Assembly: GCA_028873745.1 (NCBI GenBank)
Contig: JAPPNT010000204.1
Location: 30,352-56,387, forward strand
Direction of reading: 5' to 3'
DNA length: 26,036 bases
Source: Chloroflexota bacterium
Lineage (GTDB): Bacteria; Chloroflexota; Dehalococcoidia; Lucifugimonadales; UBA1127
Under the pieces are notes generated by a model. That model ran no database searches. It saw only the letters and a list, made by a program, of their open reading frames with translations, and was not told the origin of the DNA. Shown here one piece after another: positions 14,497-21,678 of the stretch. Each line of letters starts with the position of its first letter. The stretch's first letter is position 1. The translations under genes were made by a program, and so were the position numbers.

Positions 14497-15828
14497 CTAC
14501 CCCCGCGCCAGCAGCCACTCCAGCAGCGCGTCCACAAACCCGGCGCCGTAGCCCGGCAGGTGCCCGGTGCCCTCACCCTCCCACAGCTCGACGGTGACGC
14601 CCTCGGCGCAGCCCGAGTCCTGCCGGAACGCCCTCGTCTCGGCCCCGGGCACGTACTGGTCGAGGTCCAGCGTCGCGTAGGGCTCTGTGTTCTCGGGCCA
14701 CTCGCACCCGGCGTGGCGGCTCCAGCGCGCCACGATCTCCCGCGCCCCGACGTAGAACGCTGGCACGCCGGCTGCCGTCAGGATGCGGGCGCTGACGTCG
14801 CCGTCGAACCGGAGCACGTCGTCCGCCGTGCCGTGGATGTGCAGCACGGACACGGGCGCCGCGCCGTCGCAGCTGGCTTCGTCGACGTAGCTGGTGCCCG
14901 CCATGCTCGCGACGGCGCGAAGGCCGGGCAGGCCCTTGCAGGCCATGTGATGCGCCATGAACCCGCCATTAGAGTAGCCGATGACGTACACCGGCCCGAA
15001 GCCCTTGACCGCCCGAGCGTCCGCAATGAGCTCGGTCAGGTAGGCAACGTCGTCGAGGCCGGACTTGCCGCCCTCGCAGCAGACGTCGGTGGGGTTCCAG
15101 AAGCGGCTCCCGTCGGGGCCCTGCGCTCCGTTGGGCAGCAGCAGCCCGAAGCCGTCGGTGTTGACGCGCTCGTGCAGGGGCAGGTATGTGGAATGCAGGT
15201 AGGAGTCCCCGCCGAAGCCGTGCAGCGACACGATGAGCGGGGTCTCGCCGGGCACGACATCCAACGGCATCACGAGGACCGTCCGGTCGCCGCGCCCGGC
15301 GTGGTCCACGTGGTACACCTCGCCGCCGAACGCCTCCGCCAGCCGGGCGGTCCGCTCCACCACGTCGTCGGCCGCCGGCGGCTTCGAGCCGCCCTCGCCC
15401 TTGGCCGACGGGTCCAGCAGGGCGAGGAGCGGCGTCACCTTGGCCGCGATGCCCTCCAACCCCTGCAGCCGCGCCTCCACGTTGTCCAGCCGCTCGAGAA
15501 GGCGGGCCAAGCCCTTTTCCAGCGCGGCCAGTTGCTCTTCCTGCCCCTCCTCGAAGTCAGCGACCTCTTCCTCGTGCGCTTTGGCCGCCTCGGCAGCCTC
15601 CTGCGCCTCCACGAAGTCCGCTTGCTCCTGTCGCAGCGCCGCGATCTCGTCCCGCAACGTTGCATTCTCGCCGGCAAGCGCTGCCACGGTCTGTTCCAGC
15701 TCCGCAACGCGCGCGTTGCTGGCGGAGCCGTCGTCGCCGGTGCACGCGGGCAATGCGACGGCCAGCGCCGCGAGCAGCGCCACGGCGACGGCGGCGGCGC
15801 AGTGTCGGGAATACCTCACAGCCATCAT
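14497..15828 (-). CDS. Lipoprotein esterase (PHB depolymerase/feruloyl esterase-like) with N-terminal coiled coil
   Basis: This 443-aa protein is probably exported and lipid-anchored. It has a hydrophobic signal (11-27) ending LPAC with Cys29 as lipobox cysteine. Residues about 38-125 are heptad-like and Glu/Ala/Leu-rich, a likely coiled coil. The alpha/beta-hydrolase domain (from about 165) shows SLHGFGGDS (oxyanion region), GYSNGGF with nucleophile Ser286, Asp336/337 in HGTADDVL, and His423 in GTGHLPG. Several cysteines (250, 251, 297, 320, 375, 407) could form disulfides outside the cytoplasm. GGGAGGG precedes two adjacent ATGs; the second (15825) has slightly better spacing. Substrate unknown: polyesters, plant-type esters and other short-chain esters are possible. 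It is divergent from the MFS gene. Confidence 0.88.
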   Translation of the reverse strand: MMAVRYSRHCAAAVAVALLAALAVALPACTGDDGSASNARVAELEQTVAALAGENATLRDEIAALRQEQADFVEAQEAAEAAKAHEEEVADFEEGQEEQLAALEKGLARLLERLDNVEARLQGLEGIAAKVTPLLALLDPSAKGEGGSKPPAADDVVERTARLAEAFGGEVYHVDHAGRGDRTVLVMPLDVVPGETPLIVSLHGFGGDSYLHSTYLPLHERVNTDGFGLLLPNGAQGPDGSRFWNPTDVCCEGGKSGLDDVAYLTELIADARAVKGFGPVYVIGYSNGGFMAHHMACKGLPGLRAVASMAGTSYVDEASCDGAAPVSVLHIHGTADDVLRFDGDVSARILTAAGVPAFYVGAREIVARWSRHAGCEWPENTEPYATLDLDQYVPGAETRAFRQDSGCAEGVTVELWEGEGTGHLPGYGAGFVDALLEWLLARG

Positions 15829-15845
15829 GCAACCCTCCCGACCCC

Positions 15846-15854
15846 AATGTAGCA
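15846..15854 (-). promoter_or_regulatory. Extended -10 promoter of the esterase gene
   Basis: TGC directly followed by TACATT lies about 20 bases upstream of the esterase start. It is back to back with the matching element of the MFS gene in a 93-base divergent intergenic region. No clear -35 is visible. Confidence 0.45.
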
Positions 15855-15877
15855 CGCCCGCATCCCGCACCCCGCTG

Positions 15878-15886
15878 TGCTATCAT
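15878..15886 (+). promoter_or_regulatory. Extended -10 promoter of the MFS gene
   Basis: TGC directly followed by TATCAT (five of six consensus bases) lies about 35 bases before the MFS ATG and its GGAGG site. It has the same form as the nuoA, esterase and mmcQ elements. Confidence 0.5.
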
Positions 15887-15921
15887 GCCCCCACTACCTC
15901 CCCCAACGGAGGCGGCGCACG

Positions 15922-17208
15922 ATGATGAACCCCCTTGCCGGCGTGGCGTCACGGTACCTCGCCTCGCTGGCGTTCCCCGACTTTCGATGGCTCTGGATCG
16001 CGGCCATGGGCGGTGCCTCCGCCTATTGGGCGCTCATCGTCGCGCGGGGCACCCTTGTCTACGAGATGACGGGCTCGTCGGGCACCGTCGGCATCGTCAC
16101 CTTCGCTGCCATGGGCCCGCGCTTTCTCGTCCCGCCCCTCGCCGGCTACCTCGCCGACCGCTTCAACCGGAAGGACGTGCTCGCCGCCGCCTACTGGGCA
16201 AACACCATCAACAACGGAGTCCTGGCCGCGCTGGCGCTTTCGGGAAGCCTGGAGCTGTGGCACCTGATGGTCCTCTCCGTGCTCAACGGCACGGCCCGCA
16301 CGTTCCAGATGACGGCGACTGCCTCGCTGGTGCCCAACCTGGTCCCACGCGACACGCTGCTGAACGCCGTGTCGCTGAACTCGGCGACGCAGCAAGGGTC
16401 GAGGCTGCTGGGCCCGGGCGTCATCGCGCCGCTGCTGCTTGTCTGGGGGCCGGGCATGGCCTTCGTCGCCTGCGCCGCCTTCTACACAGTTGGGCTGCTC
16501 ATGGTGCACCGCATCCAGACGAGGGCGACCGGCAACCTGGGGCGGGGCTCCAACGTCGTCAGCAGCATGAAGTCGGCGGTCGGGTTCGTCGCCAGGCACC
16601 CGTACCTCCGAGCCCTCTTCGTCGTCGTCGCCTTCCACTGCGCCATGACCATGTCCTTCGAGGCGCTCTTCCCCGCCGTGTCGTTCAACGTGCTCGACGC
16701 GGGACGCGAGGGCGTCAGCTACCTGATGATGGGCGTCGGCGCGGGCGGCCTGGTCTCGTCGATTATCATCGCCGGCATCCGGCAGGACGCGTGGCGAGGG
16801 CGCATGCTGCTGGTGACGGGCCTCATCAGCGGGCTCTCCATGCTGGGGCTTGCGGCCTCCACCTCACTCACGGTCGCGGTCGTCTCCGCGGGGTTCATGG
16901 GGGCGTCGCAGGCGGCCTTCATGGCGCTATTGACCTCCAAGGTGCAGCTCCTCGCGCCGGACGAGATGCGGGGGCGCATCAGCGGCCTCAACCAGATCAA
17001 CCTGGGCGGCACCATGGCCGTCTTCAACCTGGTGAACGGCTTCCTGGTCGACTACCTGGGCGTGGCGACGCTGATGACGATCTTGGGCGTCGGGTTCGCG
17101 ATCATCGTCGTCGTGAGCCTGCTCATTGCAGCAATGCGCCAGATATACCTCCGCGGCGTCCCGACCGCCGCCAGGGCCTCGGCGGCGCGGGCCGTCCCAG
17201 CGGCGTAG
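15922..17208 (+). CDS. Major facilitator superfamily transporter (MFS_3/EntS-like)
   Basis: This 428-aa polytopic inner-membrane protein has many hydrophobic spans. The MFS motif A variant GYLADRFNRKDVL lies at about residues 75-87, between the second and third predicted helices, with FRWLWIAAMGGASAYWALI as the first helix. The later segment SKVQLLAPDEMRGRISGLNQI is typical of the MFS_3 branch related to enterobactin/multidrug exporters. GGAGG lies 9 bases before the first of two adjacent ATGs. It is divergent from the esterase, with a small conserved-looking protein following. Likely efflux of a small molecule; the substrate cannot be read from sequence. Confidence 0.9.
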   Translation: MMNPLAGVASRYLASLAFPDFRWLWIAAMGGASAYWALIVARGTLVYEMTGSSGTVGIVTFAAMGPRFLVPPLAGYLADRFNRKDVLAAAYWANTINNGVLAALALSGSLELWHLMVLSVLNGTARTFQMTATASLVPNLVPRDTLLNAVSLNSATQQGSRLLGPGVIAPLLLVWGPGMAFVACAAFYTVGLLMVHRIQTRATGNLGRGSNVVSSMKSAVGFVARHPYLRALFVVVAFHCAMTMSFEALFPAVSFNVLDAGREGVSYLMMGVGAGGLVSSIIIAGIRQDAWRGRMLLVTGLISGLSMLGLAASTSLTVAVVSAGFMGASQAAFMALLTSKVQLLAPDEMRGRISGLNQINLGGTMAVFNLVNGFLVDYLGVATLMTILGVGFAIIVVVSLLIAAMRQIYLRGVPTAARASAARAVPAA

Positions 17209-17221
17209 GCGCCCTCAAACC

Positions 17222-17485
17222 ATGGACGACGCCGAGTTCATCCAGCGTATGCAGCAACGCATCGAGGAGAGCGCCGGCGTCGCCGTCACCCTCGAGCTGG
17301 ACCATGCCCAGCCGCAGGAAGTGGAGGTCTTCTTCACCGGCGAAACCCCCCGGGTCGTCATGGGCGCCGACGCCCTGCAGCACGCCGGCCTAGCGAGAAT
17401 GTTCATCCAATACGCCATCCTCGCCATCCGTGAAGGCCGCCAAGTAGACCATGAGGAGTTCACCCGGTTCCTGCGGCGGAACTAG
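17222..17485 (+). CDS. Small hypothetical protein, 87 aa
   Basis: I do not recognise a characterised family. The protein starts MDDAEFIQRMQQRIEESAG, a predicted amphipathic helix. A strand-rich middle follows (VTLELDHAQ, EVEVFFTGE, PRVVMGADAL), then a helical end (RMFIQYAILAIREG ... HEEFTRFLRRN). It begins 13 bases after the MFS stop in the same direction and is probably co-transcribed, although its ribosome site is weak. Base composition matches the GC-rich genome, so it belongs to the core side of the boundary with the following island. No signal peptide or cysteines. Confidence 0.7.
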   Translation: MDDAEFIQRMQQRIEESAGVAVTLELDHAQPQEVEVFFTGETPRVVMGADALQHAGLARMFIQYAILAIREGRQVDHEEFTRFLRRN

Positions 17486-17572
17486 GGGAGCGCCTAATTC
17501 GTCTTCATAAGTGGGGGTGACAGAATCCCGCCCCATTACTCTGGTGCTTTGCATCACCATGAGGAGTTGAGA

Positions 17573-18778
17573 GTGGCCACTACTTTCCCGACCACCACTC
17601 TGGATTCAACTCATGCTCACAGCGCAGATAAGACTAAGTTTGAATCCGCTTTCCATTCTTCAGACCGCGTACAAGGCCTGACACACGACTTCTACAAGTA
17701 TCCCGCCAGATTCAGCCCACAGTTCGTCCGGTCAATTCTGGATAGACTCACCGAGCCTGGGGACTACGTCCTAGACCCATTTATGGGCGGGGGAACCACC
17801 ATCGTTGAAGCTATAGCCAGTGGCCGCCGCGCCATTGGCTCGGACATCAACGAGCTTTCCCACTTTGTGACACGGGTTAAGTCCACCCCACTCAGTAAGC
17901 AAGATGCAAGCGAGATACTTGAGTGGGTTGCTGCGGTGAAGCAGGCCACTACAGGACTGGACTCGATGCCCACCTTAGACCCTAGCCCCATCCGGAATAT
18001 GCCCATTGCCAGCTACTCTTTCTTCCATGCCGCAACCAAATTAGTCGCTCGGCTTGGGCTTGCTCGGCGCCGCCGCTTTGCTCGGTGTGCCCTCATCCGC
18101 GTGGGGCAATGGGCGCTGGATTCCAGGCTCCACATTCCCAGCAACGCAGACATTGCGGACCATTTAGAACAGCGTGTATACGGCATGCTGAAAGGATTGG
18201 CGGCACTAGTGTCAGGGGCCAGCGAAAACGGCACCTACAAGAACAAGATCACGGCGGACCGCCTTCTATTGCCATACGCCGCAGCGAATCCCCTGTTAGT
18301 AAGGGTTCTCAACCGGCGCGGGATCAGCCCGAAGCTCATTCTGACGTCCCCACCATACCCCGGAGTACACGTCCTATATCACCGCTGGCAAATACACGGG
18401 CGGAGAGAAACCTCTGCTCCGTATTGGATTGCCGACCTTCGTGACGGGCACGGCGAAGGGTACTATACGATGGGCAGCCGCTCTACGCTAGGACTGAAGC
18501 TGTATTTTGAGAAGCTCGGTGCCGCCTTCAAAAACCTTAGGGCAATAGCTTCTCTTGATACAGCAGTAGTTCAGTTGGTTGCCTTCTCCCATGCTGAAAC
18601 CCAACTGCCGCTCTACCTAGCCGCCATGGAAGACGCAGGCTTCACGGAAAGCGCCGCTGGTCCCATAGGAGGATCACGCCAAGAGAGGGTTGTCCCGAAC
18701 AGGAAGTGGTACAACCAGGGGAAAACTCTCAATGACGCTAGTACCGAGGTTCTGTTAATCCATAAGCCAACCGGCTAG
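17573..18778 (+). CDS. DNA methyltransferase, amino-methylating (N4-cytosine or N6-adenine), alpha-like motif order
   Basis: This 401-aa protein carries HDFYKYPARFSPQFV (38-52), the YPA(K/R)FxP element common in one group of DNA methylases. DPFMGGGTT (68-76) is the AdoMet-binding motif I, and TSPPY (258-262) is the catalytic motif IV. Motif I precedes motif IV with about 180 residues between, room for a target-recognition region as in the alpha order. The SPPY form is more usual in N4-cytosine enzymes, but N6-adenine is possible. The GTG start is preferred because AGGAG lies 6 bases upstream; an upstream TTG gives 8 more residues. Base composition is visibly less GC-rich than the flanking genes. 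Its stop codon overlaps that of the convergent GHKL ATPase. Probably part of a modification or defence module. Confidence 0.88.
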   Translation: MATTFPTTTLDSTHAHSADKTKFESAFHSSDRVQGLTHDFYKYPARFSPQFVRSILDRLTEPGDYVLDPFMGGGTTIVEAIASGRRAIGSDINELSHFVTRVKSTPLSKQDASEILEWVAAVKQATTGLDSMPTLDPSPIRNMPIASYSFFHAATKLVARLGLARRRRFARCALIRVGQWALDSRLHIPSNADIADHLEQRVYGMLKGLAALVSGASENGTYKNKITADRLLLPYAAANPLLVRVLNRRGISPKLILTSPPYPGVHVLYHRWQIHGRRETSAPYWIADLRDGHGEGYYTMGSRSTLGLKLYFEKLGAAFKNLRAIASLDTAVVQLVAFSHAETQLPLYLAAMEDAGFTESAAGPIGGSRQERVVPNRKWYNQGKTLNDASTEVLLIHKPTG

Positions 18779-21189
18779 TCCTCCGGTGACGGATCCTCAT
18801 CTGCAAGTGCTCCTAAGTGTCCGATCAAGGGCAGAAGTACCGGTGCTATCGCGGCAGTGGCTTTGCTCACTTCATCCTGTGGGATAGTTTCTGGCACGGC
18901 GTCAATTGTGTCGTGAACATCCATCAAATCTCTGAATAAGGCCATGCCCACCAACACCATTCCCACTTGCCACTGTTTCTTCAAAACGTCAGGGTTTGAC
19001 CTCGTTGCCTTGAGCTCAGTAAGGAGGTAAACATTGTCCATATTGATGTAATAGGAATAACTCCCACCCTCATCACCATTGGCTTCTGCCGAATCGTCAT
19101 AGACCTTTAGAGCCGAATACCGGTCGAATCCATGCCGGTCCCACTCCTTCTCATATACAGGATATGGGGTTGGAATCGCCAGTCCCCTCAGGGCAACCCC
19201 AGGGTCACTACCTCGTTCGCGTCCATTTCTCCGACCGCCACCACTACCTGATGGCGGCTGAAACGGGCCAACATTTACCTTGAAACAATTGGTAAACGGG
19301 TCGATGAGCGTCGGGTCCTTTACTGTCAGCTCATACTCATATGAGTCGCCTACCCTTGCGCCTTCCGGCAGTGAGAGGTTGAGGGTGGCAACGCCATCGT
19401 CTAAATTAAGCGTAAAGTTTGGCACCACGTCATTACCCCGGCTCTTGGCAGAAAAGCGAAGGGTTCGCTCGCCAGGATTCTCCGTGCGAGCAAAATAGCC
19501 ATTCTCTACATCCGTCTCGAATACGATCCTGCTGCGCATGTTTATGGCAGTCGTTCTCTGCAGTGCCTCACCAGCCTTCATACGTTGGAATCTGAAGAAT
19601 GTCGGATGTGGCCTACCAACAAACTTCTTAGCGCCATCACTCTCTACACGCCTAAACGGATCTGGCAATGGGCCCGTGTTTCCAAATAGACGAGCGAGAG
19701 CCGGTACTCTTTGGATTACATCCTGCAAGGTCTCCTGGAGAGGTCTGGAATCACTCAATCTGGCCTCTGACTCCTCACTCCGCCGCCGCTCCCTCAGAGA
19801 GCGCAGACCTGCGTGCTCTCTCAGAGACGACTGCAATTCCTCTTGAATTGCATCAAGCAACTCTCCCTGTTCCAATCGGTCTCTGCTATTCATGAACAGG
19901 TCCTCGCGGCTCCTTGTGCTTAAGCCGCTACAATCAACAATGACCAGGATATCTTGCCTCAACCGGTCTAACCGAACACCTCTCCGGGCAAAGAAATGCT
20001 GTGGAAGATCGCCGTGCGTTTGACCGTTGACAGTAAAGATGATCCCTTCTCCCCTCTTGTAGCTTCTCGCCTTATCTCTTTTGAAGGCATAGATCTCGGC
20101 AGTCAACGTTTCACCATTAATGGAACACGTGAAGCTCGTCGGGAATCCCTCTTCAAGGCTCTCATTTCGGTCATCGCTCAGGCGAACGCCTAGACCCAAA
20201 AGCGTGGTATCGAAGCTCCCCGGTCTGCCTCTGTAGTCCCTGCATTCATGTAGCCTAATTGGCAGGGCGATGCGCGGGAGTAGAAGATCTAACCGCTGGA
20301 GGAGACCATCACCAAGCAAAATATGGCTTTTCCCCGCCAGCTTGTATTCGTAAAGCTTGATTGCAGTTCCCCAAGCAGTTTGCCTGACGTACGGCTGGTT
20401 GCCTTGCGGGAAGAGTGGCAAAGTATCTGCGCTAAACCGAAGAACGCCTTCTGAGAGTGGAGCAAGGTAGGTATACATAGATGCCCTACTCCCATCCCCG
20501 GGATTTTGTCTCCGAACGATCGTAAAGCCCCACTCGTCAATTGAGCTATCTCGCTGGGTACGCGGAATGTCTGGATTGCGCCTGCTGACTATGAGTTGGA
20601 GATTATTCCGCCCACAGAAGCGCAGGGCGCCCGTGCCACCCATGTTGAATTTCCCTTGGACAAAATGAACGTTGATTTTGTTCCGTCGATCCAAGGAAAG
20701 AAGGGTGCCGGGCATTCCATTCGGCGACTGCCCTTCGCCGCTATCGACTATGGTGAGACTCAAGTTTTTACGTGATCCAGTCGCCGCAAGAGTTATCCTG
20801 TTCGCGACTTCCCTGCGCCTAGAATCATCCCACTTAGCCAAATCTCCCATTCGTTGTGTGATAGACCCTTCTCCATAGAAGAATCGCGCCACTGCCTCAG
20901 CGATGCTCTTCGGAGCTTCCTCTGAGTCTGGCCGTATCCCAGTCAACCAGCACTCATTCGTCAAAACCGCATCCACTGAGTTAACCACCTTTTCGACTAG
21001 AGCCGCTTCTGGAGTTCTGGATTGATTGCCGAAGGTGGAAAAGTTGCCTTCTGTTCCACCAAAGGGCTCCCACACCGTTGGATCGTCCCAGTACCCTTTC
21101 TGGCGGAGGATCACTATTACCTCCTCCTCCGTATCAGCATGCAATAGGTCCAGGCAAAGCCCCTCCGCTCCAAAGTCAAGTCTTTGCAA
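18775..21189 (-). CDS. GHKL-type (MutL/MORC/Hsp90-like) ATPase of a putative modification/defence module
   Basis: This protein is about 804 aa. The N-terminal Bergerat ATP site is visible: EKVVNSVDA (66-74, N box), IVDSGEGQSPNGMPG (from about 147, G1 box) and GKFNMGGTGALRF (179-191, G2 box). A long middle region includes a helical, Arg/Glu-rich stretch near 450-480. Around 565-665 lies a probable Ig-like beta-sandwich, then a Gly/Arg linker (SGSGGGRRNGRERGS), then a domain containing YYINMDNVYLLTEL. No nuclease motif is evident to me. The TTG start at 21189 has AGGAGG 5 bases upstream; another TTG lies 24 bases further up. It follows the 76-aa gene and converges on the methyltransferase. GHKL ATPases of the MutL/MORC class are known to accompany methylases in restriction-modification operons; the exact role here is inferred. 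Confidence 0.85.
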   Translation of the reverse strand: MQRLDFGAEGLCLDLLHADTEEEVIVILRQKGYWDDPTVWEPFGGTEGNFSTFGNQSRTPEAALVEKVVNSVDAVLTNECWLTGIRPDSEEAPKSIAEAVARFFYGEGSITQRMGDLAKWDDSRRREVANRITLAATGSRKNLSLTIVDSGEGQSPNGMPGTLLSLDRRNKINVHFVQGKFNMGGTGALRFCGRNNLQLIVSRRNPDIPRTQRDSSIDEWGFTIVRRQNPGDGSRASMYTYLAPLSEGVLRFSADTLPLFPQGNQPYVRQTAWGTAIKLYEYKLAGKSHILLGDGLLQRLDLLLPRIALPIRLHECRDYRGRPGSFDTTLLGLGVRLSDDRNESLEEGFPTSFTCSINGETLTAEIYAFKRDKARSYKRGEGIIFTVNGQTHGDLPQHFFARRGVRLDRLRQDILVIVDCSGLSTRSREDLFMNSRDRLEQGELLDAIQEELQSSLREHAGLRSLRERRRSEESEARLSDSRPLQETLQDVIQRVPALARLFGNTGPLPDPFRRVESDGAKKFVGRPHPTFFRFQRMKAGEALQRTTAINMRSRIVFETDVENGYFARTENPGERTLRFSAKSRGNDVVPNFTLNLDDGVATLNLSLPEGARVGDSYEYELTVKDPTLIDPFTNCFKVNVGPFQPPSGSGGGRRNGRERGSDPGVALRGLAIPTPYPVYEKEWDRHGFDRYSALKVYDDSAEANGDEGGSYSYYINMDNVYLLTELKATRSNPDVLKKQWQVGMVLVGMALFRDLMDVHDTIDAVPETIPQDEVSKATAAIAPVLLPLIGHLGALADEDPSPED

Positions 21190-21237
21190 TCCCGCCTCCT
21201 CTTGCCACCCCAACTACGCTTGGGTTGCCGGTTAGCC

Positions 21238-21468
21238 CTACAGCGTAAAGCGCTTTCGGTCTCTCAAATCGTTCCTGAACTTAGCTCTCGTGGAATTCAG
21301 CTCCTGCTGGATCGCCCTAAACGCTGCGTCCACTTGGTCATCGGTGTAGCCGTAGTTGCTCTTGTTCGACAGTTGGCCCAACAGTCGCAGTTTGTCCAGG
21401 ATGGCATTGACTCTCTGCTCAGCTAGGCGCCGGAAACGCTCATCCTTCGTTTCTCTGACCTTTTCCAT
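21238..21468 (-). CDS. Small helical protein (76 aa) preceding the GHKL ATPase
   Basis: A 76-aa charged, predicted all-helical protein: KDERFRRLAEQRVNAILDKL, then RLLGQLSNKSNYGYTDDQV, then AAFRAIQQELNSTRAKFRN. It lies 48 bases upstream of the ATPase on the same strand, after a consensus promoter, and so is the first gene of a two-gene operon. No enzymatic motif, cysteine cluster or helix-turn-helix signature is clear. The segment SNKSNYGYTDDQV looks like a conserved core and may be a partner- or DNA-binding surface. It is a plausible accessory subunit or regulator of the ATPase; function unknown. An AGGGTGAG-like ribosome site precedes the ATG. Confidence 0.8.
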   Translation of the reverse strand: MEKVRETKDERFRRLAEQRVNAILDKLRLLGQLSNKSNYGYTDDQVDAAFRAIQQELNSTRAKFRNDLRDRKRFTL

Positions 21469-21532
21469 TTCTCACCCTGCCCTACTGATGATGTATGTGT
21501 TACTACATTTCAACAATATAGCTGTTTTATCT

Positions 21533-21561
21533 ATTATTGTTGGCAGTATAACTTCTGTCAA
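21533..21561 (-). promoter_or_regulatory. Consensus sigma-70 promoter of the ATPase operon
   Basis: A perfect TTGACA (21556-21561) and AATAAT (21533-21538, five of six) are spaced exactly 17 bases apart in an AT-rich block. The leader would be about 58 bases. This is the most canonical promoter in the window and differs from the extended -10 type seen elsewhere. Confidence 0.75.
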
Positions 21562-21612
21562 CCCCAGAATTTCCAATTCAAGAGCCACAGTGAAGGTTCA
21601 ACAACGCCAAAG

Positions 21613-21649
21613 AAATAGGGCCAGCCCTTGCGCGGGGCTGGCCCTATTT
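21613..21649. terminator. Strong rho-independent terminator
   Basis: A perfect 15-bp stem (AAATAGGGCCAGCCC with its complement) and a 7-base loop begin about 30 bases after the protease stop codon. On the minus strand the stem ends in TTT and is followed by TCTTT, so it should terminate the protease transcript. It also separates that transcript from the downstream defence-like operon promoter. Confidence 0.85.
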
Positions 21650-21678
21650 GACTTTATGAGGTGAATAACCCCTCTCCC

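Noticed and set aside
17486..17572. Attachment site or direct repeats at the left edge of the island
   Set aside because: I compared it by eye with the right edge near 21481-21660 and found no matching repeat, integrase or tRNA fragment.
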